DNA from: CAIXSC01 sp046349915
Lineage (GTDB): Bacteria; Planctomycetota; Planctomycetia; Pirellulales; Pirellulaceae
Assembly (NCBI GenBank): GCA_046349915.1
Contig: JAXMBL010000003.1
Coordinates: 124,001 to 188,000, forward strand
Direction of reading: 5' to 3'
Length of the DNA: 64,000 bases
Both the position numbers and the translations under genes were made by a program. Below are positions 43,765-53,586 of this stretch, piece after piece (the stretch's first letter is position 1; every line of letters begins with the position of its first letter). The notes beneath the pieces were generated by a model, which saw nothing but the letters and a program-made list of their open reading frames with translations, was not told the DNA's origin and did no database searches.

Positions 43765-46700
43765 GTGAACTGGCAGCTCAAATCGCGTGCGTCGCAGAAG
43801 GTGGGGCGACGAGCATCGCGAAACATTCGGGAGCGACATCGTCGACCTTTGGGGCTTGAGCCGTTGGAATCGCGGAAGGTCATGGCCGCATTCACGCCGG
43901 GCAACCTGCTGGTGAGCAGTTCGCCGGCGGATGAACCCTCGATGCTGTATGAGTTTACGACGTCGGGCGTGCCGGTGCAGTCGACGGAGATTCCGCATCC
44001 GAGCATTGTGATTTCCGAACGGGCTCGCGACGTCGTCCTCGACTCAAACGGGAACGCGACCGTCTTCAATGGCACGTATGATCCGCGACTCTCGACGTTT
44101 GATCCGGTAACTCAAACCTGGGAGCATGTGACGCTGCCTTATTGGAGCACCGGCAATAACATCTCCTTCGGCGGCTTGGCCGCGATGAACAACTTCGTCT
44201 ACGGCACCGACATGCGCGTGCGGAGCGAACCGGTGGAAGGCCGCGGGATTGTCCGTTTCAACGTCGACAATCTCGACTCGGGCTGGACTCGGGACTTCAA
44301 TCCCGACATTGGCGATACTCAGACCAATACCTCGCTGTCGATTCCCCATGTCACCATCCATGGAACGGGCGACACCACTTTCGATTACTATTCGTTCACG
44401 GTGTCGACGGCCGGTTCGCGTGGGATTTTCGATATCGATGGCGGCGATCACGGCGGTACGGGCAGTTTCCACTCGTCGTTGCGCATCTTCGACGAAGACG
44501 GGAATCTAGTGACGCAGTCGCCGGTCTTTACTCCGGCCACGGCCGGTCAGTCCGGCAGCTCTTCTAATCGTGACGCCTACCTGGAGTACACCTTCACGAG
44601 CGCCGGACAGTATGTCGTGGAAGTAGGCGGCTGTTGCACGCCCGAAGGTGTGCCGAACGGGGCAGTATATGACCTCCATATCTCGCTCGCCAACCACTCG
44701 ACCTATGTCTCGGGTGGAGACGGCGATTTGGTCGAAGTCGAGCCGAACAATAATCGCTTCACGGCGCAGAATTCGGATTCGGCCGAGCGATTCTCCGCCG
44801 ACGGTGGAGATGTGATGGATGTCGCGGTCGGGTTGAACGGCTTGCTGTATGCGTTGATGTACACTGGCAGCGCGACGGGCGGCGGCAATCTGGTCAAGGT
44901 GTTCGATCCGTCGAATTTCGAACTACTCGATACCATCATCTTGCCTCAGGAGCACAAGGCGATCGCGGTCGATCAAGCGGGCCACATCTATGCGACTCAG
45001 CCGGGCATCTACCATTACGACGCCGACGGCGTGCTGCTGACCTCGATCAACAATCCGGTGGGCGGGTTTCTCTCGGATATCGACATCAAGGCGGGTGGCT
45101 GCGAACCAGGAGTTGCGTCCTATCCGTGTTTGGCGATCGCGTCGAACAACGGCTACATCATTCTCACGACCACGACACTCGACGATTTCGATTTCTTCCT
45201 GTCGCGAGCGTCCGATAGCCAGACCTTCGTGGCCTTCGTCGAAGCGCCGCTCGATTTGCCTCGCGCCACCGACGACGTCTATCGCGTGCGCGAGGACTCG
45301 GTGGCCAATTCGCTGGCCGTTCTGGTCAACGACTTAGTCGATTCGCGCGGCACGTTGTCGATCACTCAGGTCGATACGCCGTCGGCGAACGGGACCGTGC
45401 GAATCGTGGGCGGTCGCAGCTTACAGTATTCGCCAGCGCCCGATTTCGCGGGCATCGAGACGTTTGTTTATACGGTGGATGACGGGCTCGGGAGCACTTC
45501 GCGAGCGACGGTGACGGTCGAAGTGTCCAATATCAATGAGAATCCGAACCTCACTGACGATACGTACACGGTCGACGAAGACTCCGTCGATCACATTTTC
45601 CCCGTGTTGGCGAACGACACCGGATTGCCCGATGTTGGCGAGACACTGACGTTGACGGCTGTTGGTCCCGCCGATCAAGGCGGCTCGGCCGTAATCGATG
45701 GAACTCAAGTCAAGTACAGTCCCGCGCCGAACTTCGCGGGGGTCGAACGCATCCCGTACACGGTGATTGACGGCAATGGCGGCCAGTCGATTGGCACCAT
45801 CACCGTGACGGTGGTCAACAGCAACGATCCGCCGACACTCGCGAACGATTCGTTCGCCATCAATCCCAACACGGCCAACAATCCACTCGACGTTCTGGCG
45901 AACGACTCCGCGTCGCCTGATAGCGGCGAGACATTGATTATCAGTTCAGTCCAGCAACCGACTCATGGATTGGTCGTAATCGAAAGCGATTTGCGACTAA
46001 TCCGTTACTCGCCAGATGCTGGCTACCTGGGCGCCGACTCGTTTACCTACACGGTCCGCGACTCCAGCGGCGGCGAAGCGACGGCGACGGTCAGCATTAA
46101 CGTGACGGTAATCAACAATCCGCCCATCGCGACTGCTGATGCTTACAACATCAACCGCAACAGCACCGGCAATCGTCTCCGCGTGCTGCTCAACGACACC
46201 TTTGCTCCGGACGTCAATGAGGTCTTGTCGATCACCGGCGTCACCACGCCCACTCGCGGTGGAGCGGTCACGGCCACTGAAAACAACACCGTGTTGCTCT
46301 ACACGCCAGCGCCCCAGTTCTCGGGCATTGAGACATTCAATTACACGATTACGGACGGGCGAGGCGCCAGCGCGACGGGAGTGGTGACAATCACGGTCGG
46401 CAACTTCAATAGCCAACCGATTACCGCTAACGACTCGTACACCGTCCTCCAGAACACCACCGACAATACGCTCGAAGTACTGGTCAACGACATCGATCCC
46501 GATGGCACCGACGTCTTGACGATCTCGGCGGTGGGGCCGACATCGAGTGGCGGCTTGGTCGCTATTTCGCCCGATCGGCTTACGCTCCTTTACACGCCTC
46601 CCACTCCCTTCTTGGGCGTGGAGACGTTCACTTACACCGTGGACGATGGGCGAGGTGGATTGGAAGAAGCGACCGTGACCATCACCACGATTGGTTGGCA

Positions 46701-47268
46701 GAATCCCGAGAATCGCCTTGATACCGATCCGAATCCGGCGGGCGAGGTGACCTTCGCCGACGCCCTGGTGTTGATCACCGAAATCAACTTCCCGACCATC
46801 ATTGGGCCGAGTGGTCTGTTGCCGACTCCGCCCGTAAACCCGCGATACTATTACGATGTCAACGGCGATGGTTACCTCACTCCGCTCGATCCGCTCCAAG
46901 TCACGAATGCCTTGAATTTCACCCCCGTCTCCGGCGAAGGGGAAGCTTGGGGGCGAGTCGTGGCGAACAGCCATTCATCGGCAGGCTCGTCGTCAGCCAG
47001 CTTGTCATCGGGCGGCGAGGGTGAAGACGCTAGCGAACTGATCGCGTCGATGCCATCGACAATCGTGATTAACGGCTCGGCTGGCGATTCCAGTGGAGCT
47101 CTCGCGGCTTCCGCGCCGGTTTCCACTGCTGTGCTTGCCGGTTCGCTCGCGGACGCTGCCATCATCGAAGTCGCGGAGGATGAATCCACCGATTCGCTCG
47201 AATCGCTTGCTGCGTCGGAGGAAGACGAAGAAGGCGAGTTGTGGGATCTGCTGGCCGCACAGTGGTAA
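43765..47268 (+). CDS. Cadherin-like repeat surface protein with dockerin-like C-terminus
   Basis: 1167 residues. The basic N-terminus ends in LEPLESRKVMA, the planctomycete surface motif. Residues about 40-490 form an unassigned region with propeller-like and pre-peptidase-like stretches (FDYYSFTVSTAGSRGIFDID, QYVVEVGG). Six cadherin-like/Big_9-like repeats follow, each with a DxYxVxxxS/T start and an LxNDxxxxDxxExLTI core. A dockerin-like pair then appears: NRLDTDPNPAGEVTFADALVLI (degenerate first loop) and DVNGDGYLTPLDPLQVTNAL (good calcium loop). The last 120 residues are Ser/Glu/Asp-rich and end ELWDLLAAQW. It is probably exported and calcium-dependent; ligand unknown. Confidence 0.87.
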   Translation: MNWQLKSRASQKVGRRASRNIRERHRRPLGLEPLESRKVMAAFTPGNLLVSSSPADEPSMLYEFTTSGVPVQSTEIPHPSIVISERARDVVLDSNGNATVFNGTYDPRLSTFDPVTQTWEHVTLPYWSTGNNISFGGLAAMNNFVYGTDMRVRSEPVEGRGIVRFNVDNLDSGWTRDFNPDIGDTQTNTSLSIPHVTIHGTGDTTFDYYSFTVSTAGSRGIFDIDGGDHGGTGSFHSSLRIFDEDGNLVTQSPVFTPATAGQSGSSSNRDAYLEYTFTSAGQYVVEVGGCCTPEGVPNGAVYDLHISLANHSTYVSGGDGDLVEVEPNNNRFTAQNSDSAERFSADGGDVMDVAVGLNGLLYALMYTGSATGGGNLVKVFDPSNFELLDTIILPQEHKAIAVDQAGHIYATQPGIYHYDADGVLLTSINNPVGGFLSDIDIKAGGCEPGVASYPCLAIASNNGYIILTTTTLDDFDFFLSRASDSQTFVAFVEAPLDLPRATDDVYRVREDSVANSLAVLVNDLVDSRGTLSITQVDTPSANGTVRIVGGRSLQYSPAPDFAGIETFVYTVDDGLGSTSRATVTVEVSNINENPNLTDDTYTVDEDSVDHIFPVLANDTGLPDVGETLTLTAVGPADQGGSAVIDGTQVKYSPAPNFAGVERIPYTVIDGNGGQSIGTITVTVVNSNDPPTLANDSFAINPNTANNPLDVLANDSASPDSGETLIISSVQQPTHGLVVIESDLRLIRYSPDAGYLGADSFTYTVRDSSGGEATATVSINVTVINNPPIATADAYNINRNSTGNRLRVLLNDTFAPDVNEVLSITGVTTPTRGGAVTATENNTVLLYTPAPQFSGIETFNYTITDGRGASATGVVTITVGNFNSQPITANDSYTVLQNTTDNTLEVLVNDIDPDGTDVLTISAVGPTSSGGLVAISPDRLTLLYTPPTPFLGVETFTYTVDDGRGGLEEATVTITTIGWQNPENRLDTDPNPAGEVTFADALVLITEINFPTIIGPSGLLPTPPVNPRYYYDVNGDGYLTPLDPLQVTNALNFTPVSGEGEAWGRVVANSHSSAGSSSASLSSGGEGEDASELIASMPSTIVINGSAGDSSGALAASAPVSTAVLAGSLADAAIIEVAEDESTDSLESLAASEEDEEGELWDLLAAQW

Positions 47269-47300
47269 GACTGCCTGAAGCAGATGTACCTGGTGCTGTT

Positions 47301-48530
47301 CTACAGCGATAGACGCCGTACGACTCGACCATCCAACTGAGCGACTTCGATCGTCAATAGATCGCGAGTTGCATGGCCCAGCATGATGGTAGCGCGAGCG
47401 GGTTGAGGCCCGCCGCCGACCAACTGACCGATGGGGCGTTCCCCATCCATCGGCAACCACGCTTCCTCATGCGTGTGCCCCGATATCACTAGCTTCACGC
47501 CGGCCTCGCGCAGGAGCGGCAACCACGAGTCGCGTGAGACTCGCGAAAACCACCAGTAGCCGTGATCCGTTTTCTCGTCCTTCCACCACAGAGGAATATG
47601 GCAGAACAAAACGCGATGAGTCGCCGATTGGAACCAAGGTTGACGAATGGTCTCGGCGAGCCATTGCGTCTGGCGGCGGCGCAAGGCGTCGAAATCTGCA
47701 AGTCCCGCGAAGACCGGGTGGTCGTCCGGTTTGTCCTCGCCGGTATCCATGACCAGTGCCGCGAGGGGACCGCTGCGAAACGCATAGTAAAAGCGATCGC
47801 CAGGAGTGCCGGTGTAGCGATGTAGGTGTCGCGCGGCTGGACCTCGCACGTCGTGATTGCCGCGTGCGTAAGCAAGCGGCCAGCGAGCGGAGATGGGGAT
47901 ATCGCCAGGGGCGAGATACTGTCCCACCATTTTCGCTTCGTCGTACACATCGTTCGTCTGGTCGCCGTTCCACAGCAGGAAATCTGGTCGCAACTCAACG
48001 GTTCTGGCGTGCAACTTGCGAATCGTCTCGAGATTCTCGTGCGTGTCATTCCAGACAACGAAGCGAGTCTCTTCGGCGGCCGGATCGAGCGTGTGGAATT
48101 CGTACTCTTCGGAGTGAGCGGTCTCTCCTCGTTCAATCTTATACGCATTCTTGAAGTCGATTGCAGTGACAGTCACTCGATAGCGCACGGTCGATCCAGG
48201 ACGGACGGGCGGCAAGCGAAACTTGAGCACATGCGCGACGTATGGAAGCAACCCCGCTGACTCGTCGTCCATTCGCCGCCAAGGTCCATCGGCTTCCTGA
48301 ATTTCCACGTAACCGGTCGCTGGACGTCCCACCGCCTGCAGGATCGTCAACGACTCGCCGGCCGGTCCACTCAGTACGGGTGCTCCGCGCAGGAGCGGCG
48401 GCGCCGCCGCTCCCGTGTTCGCATCGGCCGCGTTCGACGCGGATGCCGCGGCGGCGACGTTCGCGGTGAGCGTCGCGACGGATGCCGCGGTCAGTGACTG
48501 TCGCAGAAACTCGCGACGTTGGTTAATCAT
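47301..48530 (-). CDS. Tat-exported metallophosphoesterase (calcineurin-like)
   Basis: 409 residues. A twin-arginine signal, RREFLRQSLTAASVATLT, is followed by Ala-rich sequence, indicating folded export. Residues about 55-150 form a fibronectin-like N-terminal domain of the kind seen in purple-acid-phosphatase relatives. The metal-binding motifs are FVVWNDTHEN (variant of DxH), WNGDQTND (GD), ARGNHDV (GNHD), LFCHIPLW and SGHTHEEAW (GHxH). The first Asp-x-His is D-T-H, so all metal ligands are present. The substrate is unknown. Its ATG overlaps the stop of the giant redox gene by 8 nt (ATGATTAA), so the two are translationally coupled and probably act in one process. Confidence 0.9.
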   Translation of the reverse strand: MINQRREFLRQSLTAASVATLTANVAAAASASNAADANTGAAAPPLLRGAPVLSGPAGESLTILQAVGRPATGYVEIQEADGPWRRMDDESAGLLPYVAHVLKFRLPPVRPGSTVRYRVTVTAIDFKNAYKIERGETAHSEEYEFHTLDPAAEETRFVVWNDTHENLETIRKLHARTVELRPDFLLWNGDQTNDVYDEAKMVGQYLAPGDIPISARWPLAYARGNHDVRGPAARHLHRYTGTPGDRFYYAFRSGPLAALVMDTGEDKPDDHPVFAGLADFDALRRRQTQWLAETIRQPWFQSATHRVLFCHIPLWWKDEKTDHGYWWFSRVSRDSWLPLLREAGVKLVISGHTHEEAWLPMDGERPIGQLVGGGPQPARATIMLGHATRDLLTIEVAQLDGRVVRRLSL

Positions 48531-51500
48531 GGTGATGTTGGTGATCGCCGTAGAGTGCGTGTTTCTTGTCGCCGCCCGCGAGGACGTAAGCGACCAAGTC
48601 CAGGATTTCTTCGCGCGTGAGCTTGTTGAGCAATCCCTGGGGCATGATCGACGCCGTCGACTTACGGCGTTCCTCGATTTCCGACTTGGCGAGCACCGCG
48701 GGTTCGCCCTTGGCGAGTGGGTCGACCAGCACCTTCACCTCGGTCGGCGTTTCAGCCACGATCATCCCCGTGACGGTCTTGCCAGAGTCGAGCACGAAGA
48801 CGTGCGACTGATATTTCTCGTCGATCTCCTTTGATGGTTCGACGATCGATCGCAAGAGATGATCGGTGGTTCGTTTCTTAGGATCGAGTTTCGCGAGGTC
48901 GGGACCCAACTCGCGACCTTCTCCTCCCAGTTTGTGACAGCCCACGCAATTGGCGGCCTTGAACAGATTCTTCCCCACCTCGAACGCGCGGCCTGGCGGC
49001 AGTTGGCGTACGGTCGGGATCAGGTCGTCGAACTTCCACTCGGTATTGCGTCCGATCGACTTGAGTAATTCGTCGGCCAATGGCAGCGGATGTGCAGCGA
49101 GATACTGCTCGGGGTTCGCCTGATATTCGTCGAGGCTCTCGACGACGTAGAGTGCGCCGTACATGCGTCGCCAGTGACCTGGGTAGGTACAGACGTACGG
49201 ATACACGCCCGACTTCTTCGGCGCCTCGAAGCTGATCGCTTGCGCCTGTCCCGGTTCCAAGAGTCGGCTGGCGACCAGCACCTTATTCGACTTGGGGATG
49301 TAGTGACGGTCCTTGGCATCGGGATCGCGGCCCGTGGCTTCCGCCAGCAGACCCACTTCTTCCAGTGAGCCAGGCGCCACTACGGCAAAGTTGTGCGGCA
49401 TGTTGTCGGTATTCGCGAAACGGAACTCGACTGGCTTTCCCGCTTGGACGACGATCGTCTCTTTGTCGTAGATCATGCGTTCCACCACCGTGCCGATAGC
49501 GATGACGCGAACATCGAGATTCTCGAGCCGTTCGGCGACGATCTTGGCCTGATCGGCGGGGAGTTTGGCCGCGAGCGACTTGGCCAATGCGGTCGCCTCG
49601 ACGGCCGGACCGGACGTGCGCAGTCGAGCAGGCATCCCGCTGAGATGACTGACCAGATTGTCCACGAGTCCCGGGATCTCCTTCAGAGACCAGTGTTCCG
49701 GTGGAATCGCGGACAAGGCGGCGATGGCCGCAACCTTGTGACGATCGGCCTTCACCAGCGCCGCCAAGTCGCGGAACTTCTCGCCTTCGCGTCCCGGGAT
49801 CGCCATCAACGTCCGAATGGCGACGTCGTGCAGCGTTTCACTGCCACCCACGGTCAAGCGATCGGCGGCGATTTTCTGGCGAGGAAGACCGGGGCCCGAC
49901 CAGGAAACCTCCAGCCCATCGCCGCCGCCGTTATCGAAGTAAGTTACGACCAAGGGATGAGGACCAGCGGACAATTCGATCTCGCCGCGCATCTCCGTCA
50001 TGCCTTGGAGTCGGTCGTTATCGATCAGCAGCTTGCCGTCCACGTAGACTCGCGAGCCGTCATCGGACGCGATATAGAACGTGTACTTGCCCGTTTGTGG
50101 GACTTGAATGAGCCCCGTGAAACGGAGAGCAAAAGCATCGGCTCGTTTTCGCTGGGGCACGTTGAAAGCAATCTCCGACGCCATCCCGCTGACTTGCGGT
50201 TTTAACTTCGCGAGCGTCTCGACGGAGACGTTGGGCGGGTTCGGTTCAAAGTAATCGACTTGGATGCCCGGTTGATAAAGGGCGGCGCCCGTCGGTTCGG
50301 CCTTCAGATTCGGAGGTAGTTCATAGACGAGCGAACGAACCGCGTCGAAGAGACCAACGCGTAATTGAGCGTCCGACACCGCCGGCGCCGCTTCCAACAG
50401 ATCTCGCAGATGCTCTTTGCTCGTCGAGGCCGCGAAGAAGGCGGCATCCCCCGAACGATCGGCGGTGATCCAAGCGACGTAGCCGAACTTTCGTCCCGAG
50501 GCACTCTTGCCTTGCAGCGCCAAGGTCTCAAATCGTCGACGAGACTTCTTTAGCTCTGCGACAGGAAGTTCGGCAAGCAACCCTGAGAGGCCGACCAGTG
50601 AGCCGGCTTGGTCTTGCTCGTCTCGCTCGACCGCAAGATCCGTCAACAACGCGGCGACGCTCGTCTTGCGAAGGGCGGCGAGTCCCGTGATTGCTTCTCG
50701 CAGCGCGGACGCGGGCGCCTGAGGACGTTTCAGGATCGCTTCATAGACGGTCTCGTTGCGCGGCAGTTTCAACAAATCCTCGACGCTTGCATTGCGCAGG
50801 GCGTAAGCCTGCGCCGCCTTCGAAAGAGGACGCCCCGCGGCCACCGCTTCCCGCAATTGTTGATCGGCATTGATGACGCCGCGAGCATAGTTCAGCACGA
50901 TTTCCAGCTCTGAATCGAGCGGGCGAGTGGCGACTTCAAAAATCACTTCGGCGGTTTCCGGGCCAGTGAACGACACGGCCGACTTTACTGCTTCGGCGCG
51001 CACGAGGGCCGACGCATCACGAGCGGCCGCGGCCAGAGGTTCCTGCCAACCAGCAAGCTGTGGCCAGTGCCCAAGCGTCCGGATGGCGGCAGCTCGCACT
51101 CGCGGCTCGCCCGCCGTGAAGACTCGCTTGAGCAATTCCAAATTGGGCGAGCGATGTTCTTCCAGCACCCAGAGGCATTCGAGCATTGCTTGAGCGTCGC
51201 TTGGCTGAGCAGGATTCAGCGTCGCCGCCCAGCGAGTCACGGCGGGAACGACCTCGCGAGTGGGGCGGCCGCTGAGTTCGAGTCGAGCTCGATAGCGGAC
51301 GCCATTTTCGGCCGCATGGAAGGCGGTAAACACCTCCTCCATGGGCTTACCCTTTAGCTTTACCGGCTTCAACAGCGGGCGATCTTTGGCGGTGACGCGG
51401 TAGATGCGACCATGTTGATTGTCCCGATTCGGATCTCGCATGTTGTGCTGCATGTGTCCGATGATCGCGTTGCTCCAATCCGAAACGTACAACGCGCCAT

Positions 51501-53457
51501 CGCCGCCGATTTCGACATCGGTGGGACGGAAGTTAGGATCGTTCGACACCAGAATCGGTTCGATTTCGGTCGCGGTGATCTCCGCTCCGTTGTATTTCAC
51601 CTCGTGCTGCAACACGCCCAAGAAGCCGATGCAGTTGCAAATCAAGAAGTTCCCTTGGTTCTTGGCCGGAAAATGGCTGCTCGAGAGAATCCCTGTCGCC
51701 GAGACGGGGCGTACTCGTTTCTCGAACCACTGGCGGTTGCCGATCCCTTTGCCGATGTTGACGTAGGAGCCGGTGCCGCCGGTGCCGTCGTTGGCGAACT
51801 GATAGCCCCACTGATCGAAGACGTCGCCGTGAGGATTCGGCCCAATGGGGAAGTGAAACTCCATTTCAAACGTGCGCGGGTTGAAGCGATGGACTCCGCT
51901 GGCGCCCGAGCGGACGGTCTTCGTCGGGGTCTCCATGGCCGCGACGTTGAAAATGCCGCGAGACCAGTAGAGCCAGCCGTCGGGGCCGATCAGCATGGCG
52001 TTGGCGGAATGGTGCGAGTCGGCGCTGCAGACGCCTTGCAGCATGCGAATCTTGAGGTCGGCTTTCTCGTCGCCGTCGGTGTCTTTGAGAAACCAGATTT
52101 CGGGAAGAGCGGCGACCAGCATCCCGCCTCCCCAAAACTCGAATCCTGTCACGCTATTCAGTTCGTCCGCGAAAGTCACACAGCGGTCCGCCACGCCGTC
52201 GCCATTGTCGTCAGGCAGGCAGACAATTTTGTCTCGACGCGGCTCCCTGGGGTTCCAGTGCGGATAAGAAGGCCATACCGATACGAACAATCGTCCGTCC
52301 GTATCGACCGCCATCTGCACGGGATTCACGATCTCGGGGAACATCTCTTCGGAAGCAAACAGATTGACCTGCATGCCTTCCGCGATCTTCATTTGGTTGA
52401 TCGCTTCCTTGCCGCCCAGATAGAGGTGTTTTCCATCAGGCAATTTGCCCGGGATGTTGGTCTTCACCTCCAGCGCCGGTGGAAGGTTGTTGTCCTGCAC
52501 GGTCAAATCGCCGCCGCGAGCGACCTCCCAAACGCGTTTATCGCGGTTGGCGGTCATCGCGTCGAACATCTCCATCTCTCGCATCATCACATCCGCGTTC
52601 GACTGCCCGAACCAAGCCAGCTTGGATCGACCGCCGAAGACGTTGTAGCCATCAACCACTCGATAGCGGCTGAACCAGTAGTAGTTCTTGTCGAGCACGG
52701 CGGCGCGGAGTCGTTCCAGTTGTTGCGGATCGAGCTTCACTTTCTCGCCGCCAAACAAGTCTTGCGCGATCACTTCGGCCACGATTCGTTCGCCATGGTC
52801 ATGCAAGTGAATGCCGTTCATCGTCAGCGGCTTGTCGGCGGTGGTGTAGAGCTGACGAGTGGGTGTGAAGAGGTCGACAAACGCCACCTTCTTCGACTCG
52901 CAGACCTCGCGCATGGCCCGAGTGTAGAGTTCCAGGTTGACGTTATTCGCGGAACCGTCGGGCAGATTCGGATCGCGTAGATTTTCGTGAGCAATGGGCG
53001 AGAAGAAGACCAAGCGAGGCGGTGACTGGCCGTCGTATTTTTGGGCCAACATGCCGTCGATGGTTTCGCTGAGCTCCTTGCGGAATCCGTCCAGCCCGCT
53101 GGGGCCACGCAACGCTTCGTTGTAGCCGAAGAAGCACAGCACCACGCTGGCTTGGACTTTCTCCAGCCACTGGTCGGCGGACCCAAAGTTCTCTTCACGC
53201 TGCCGGACTTTGAGTTCGTCGCCCGAGTAGCCCAGGTTGCGGCAAACCAGATCGTGGTCGGGGTGGAGTGCGTGCAAGTAGGTGTCAAGCCAGCCCGAGT
53301 GTTGGAGGCGGTCGGCCATGGTATTGCCGATGACCGCAATATGATCCCCTCGGCGAAGTTTAAGCTTCGGTTCGGCGCCCCTAGCGGTGTTCGTTGCGGC
53401 CAGTGGCATACTGACCGACGTGAAGAAGACCAGAAGCAATACGGCGAATCGCGACAT
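48523..53457 (-). CDS. Giant redox fusion: SGNH hydrolase, PVC-type dehydrogenase, HEAT, PA14, cupredoxin, cytochrome c
   Basis: 1644 residues from the ATG at 53457, which opens a signal peptide (RFAVLLLVFFTSVSMPLAA); 26 further codons upstream are not favoured. Order by rough residue: SGNH/GDSL-type hydrolase about 35-270 (VIGNTMADR, NLGYSGDE, FFGYNEA, NGIHLHDHG); PVC-type membrane-bound dehydrogenase about 355-720 (propeller with Asp-rich loops DDNGDGVADR and DTDGDEKADL); HEAT-like helices to about 1050; PA14 about 1067-1195 (YTFYIASDDGSRVYVDG); cupredoxin about 1320-1440 with MPHNF and a C1423, H1428, M1432 cluster typical of type I copper; cytochrome c with CVGCH at 1504-1508 and a downstream Met (IMPQGL). 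It could pass electrons from the dehydrogenase through copper to heme. The tail is His-rich (HQHHHD). Confidence 0.87.
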   Translation of the reverse strand: MSRFAVLLLVFFTSVSMPLAATNTARGAEPKLKLRRGDHIAVIGNTMADRLQHSGWLDTYLHALHPDHDLVCRNLGYSGDELKVRQREENFGSADQWLEKVQASVVLCFFGYNEALRGPSGLDGFRKELSETIDGMLAQKYDGQSPPRLVFFSPIAHENLRDPNLPDGSANNVNLELYTRAMREVCESKKVAFVDLFTPTRQLYTTADKPLTMNGIHLHDHGERIVAEVIAQDLFGGEKVKLDPQQLERLRAAVLDKNYYWFSRYRVVDGYNVFGGRSKLAWFGQSNADVMMREMEMFDAMTANRDKRVWEVARGGDLTVQDNNLPPALEVKTNIPGKLPDGKHLYLGGKEAINQMKIAEGMQVNLFASEEMFPEIVNPVQMAVDTDGRLFVSVWPSYPHWNPREPRRDKIVCLPDDNGDGVADRCVTFADELNSVTGFEFWGGGMLVAALPEIWFLKDTDGDEKADLKIRMLQGVCSADSHHSANAMLIGPDGWLYWSRGIFNVAAMETPTKTVRSGASGVHRFNPRTFEMEFHFPIGPNPHGDVFDQWGYQFANDGTGGTGSYVNIGKGIGNRQWFEKRVRPVSATGILSSSHFPAKNQGNFLICNCIGFLGVLQHEVKYNGAEITATEIEPILVSNDPNFRPTDVEIGGDGALYVSDWSNAIIGHMQHNMRDPNRDNQHGRIYRVTAKDRPLLKPVKLKGKPMEEVFTAFHAAENGVRYRARLELSGRPTREVVPAVTRWAATLNPAQPSDAQAMLECLWVLEEHRSPNLELLKRVFTAGEPRVRAAAIRTLGHWPQLAGWQEPLAAAARDASALVRAEAVKSAVSFTGPETAEVIFEVATRPLDSELEIVLNYARGVINADQQLREAVAAGRPLSKAAQAYALRNASVEDLLKLPRNETVYEAILKRPQAPASALREAITGLAALRKTSVAALLTDLAVERDEQDQAGSLVGLSGLLAELPVAELKKSRRRFETLALQGKSASGRKFGYVAWITADRSGDAAFFAASTSKEHLRDLLEAAPAVSDAQLRVGLFDAVRSLVYELPPNLKAEPTGAALYQPGIQVDYFEPNPPNVSVETLAKLKPQVSGMASEIAFNVPQRKRADAFALRFTGLIQVPQTGKYTFYIASDDGSRVYVDGKLLIDNDRLQGMTEMRGEIELSAGPHPLVVTYFDNGGGDGLEVSWSGPGLPRQKIAADRLTVGGSETLHDVAIRTLMAIPGREGEKFRDLAALVKADRHKVAAIAALSAIPPEHWSLKEIPGLVDNLVSHLSGMPARLRTSGPAVEATALAKSLAAKLPADQAKIVAERLENLDVRVIAIGTVVERMIYDKETIVVQAGKPVEFRFANTDNMPHNFAVVAPGSLEEVGLLAEATGRDPDAKDRHYIPKSNKVLVASRLLEPGQAQAISFEAPKKSGVYPYVCTYPGHWRRMYGALYVVESLDEYQANPEQYLAAHPLPLADELLKSIGRNTEWKFDDLIPTVRQLPPGRAFEVGKNLFKAANCVGCHKLGGEGRELGPDLAKLDPKKRTTDHLLRSIVEPSKEIDEKYQSHVFVLDSGKTVTGMIVAETPTEVKVLVDPLAKGEPAVLAKSEIEERRKSTASIMPQGLLNKLTREEILDLVAYVLAGGDKKHALYGDHQHHHD

Positions 53458-53586
53458 GGAGTGGGGCCTAAATGGGCAAGGAACCAGGAACGTCAGGGGC
53501 GAGAATCGCGTATTGTGGCGAGTTTGAGCAAGCAATGCGAGTAGCGGACCCCAGCCACTTGGCGGTTAGGTTGCTATACTAGGTTC

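Noticed and set aside
51412..52980. 522-residue open frame on the plus strand opposite the redox giant
   Set aside because: Long frames opposite GC-rich genes are common; this one lacks any domain and a ribosome-binding site, while the minus frame is strongly supported.
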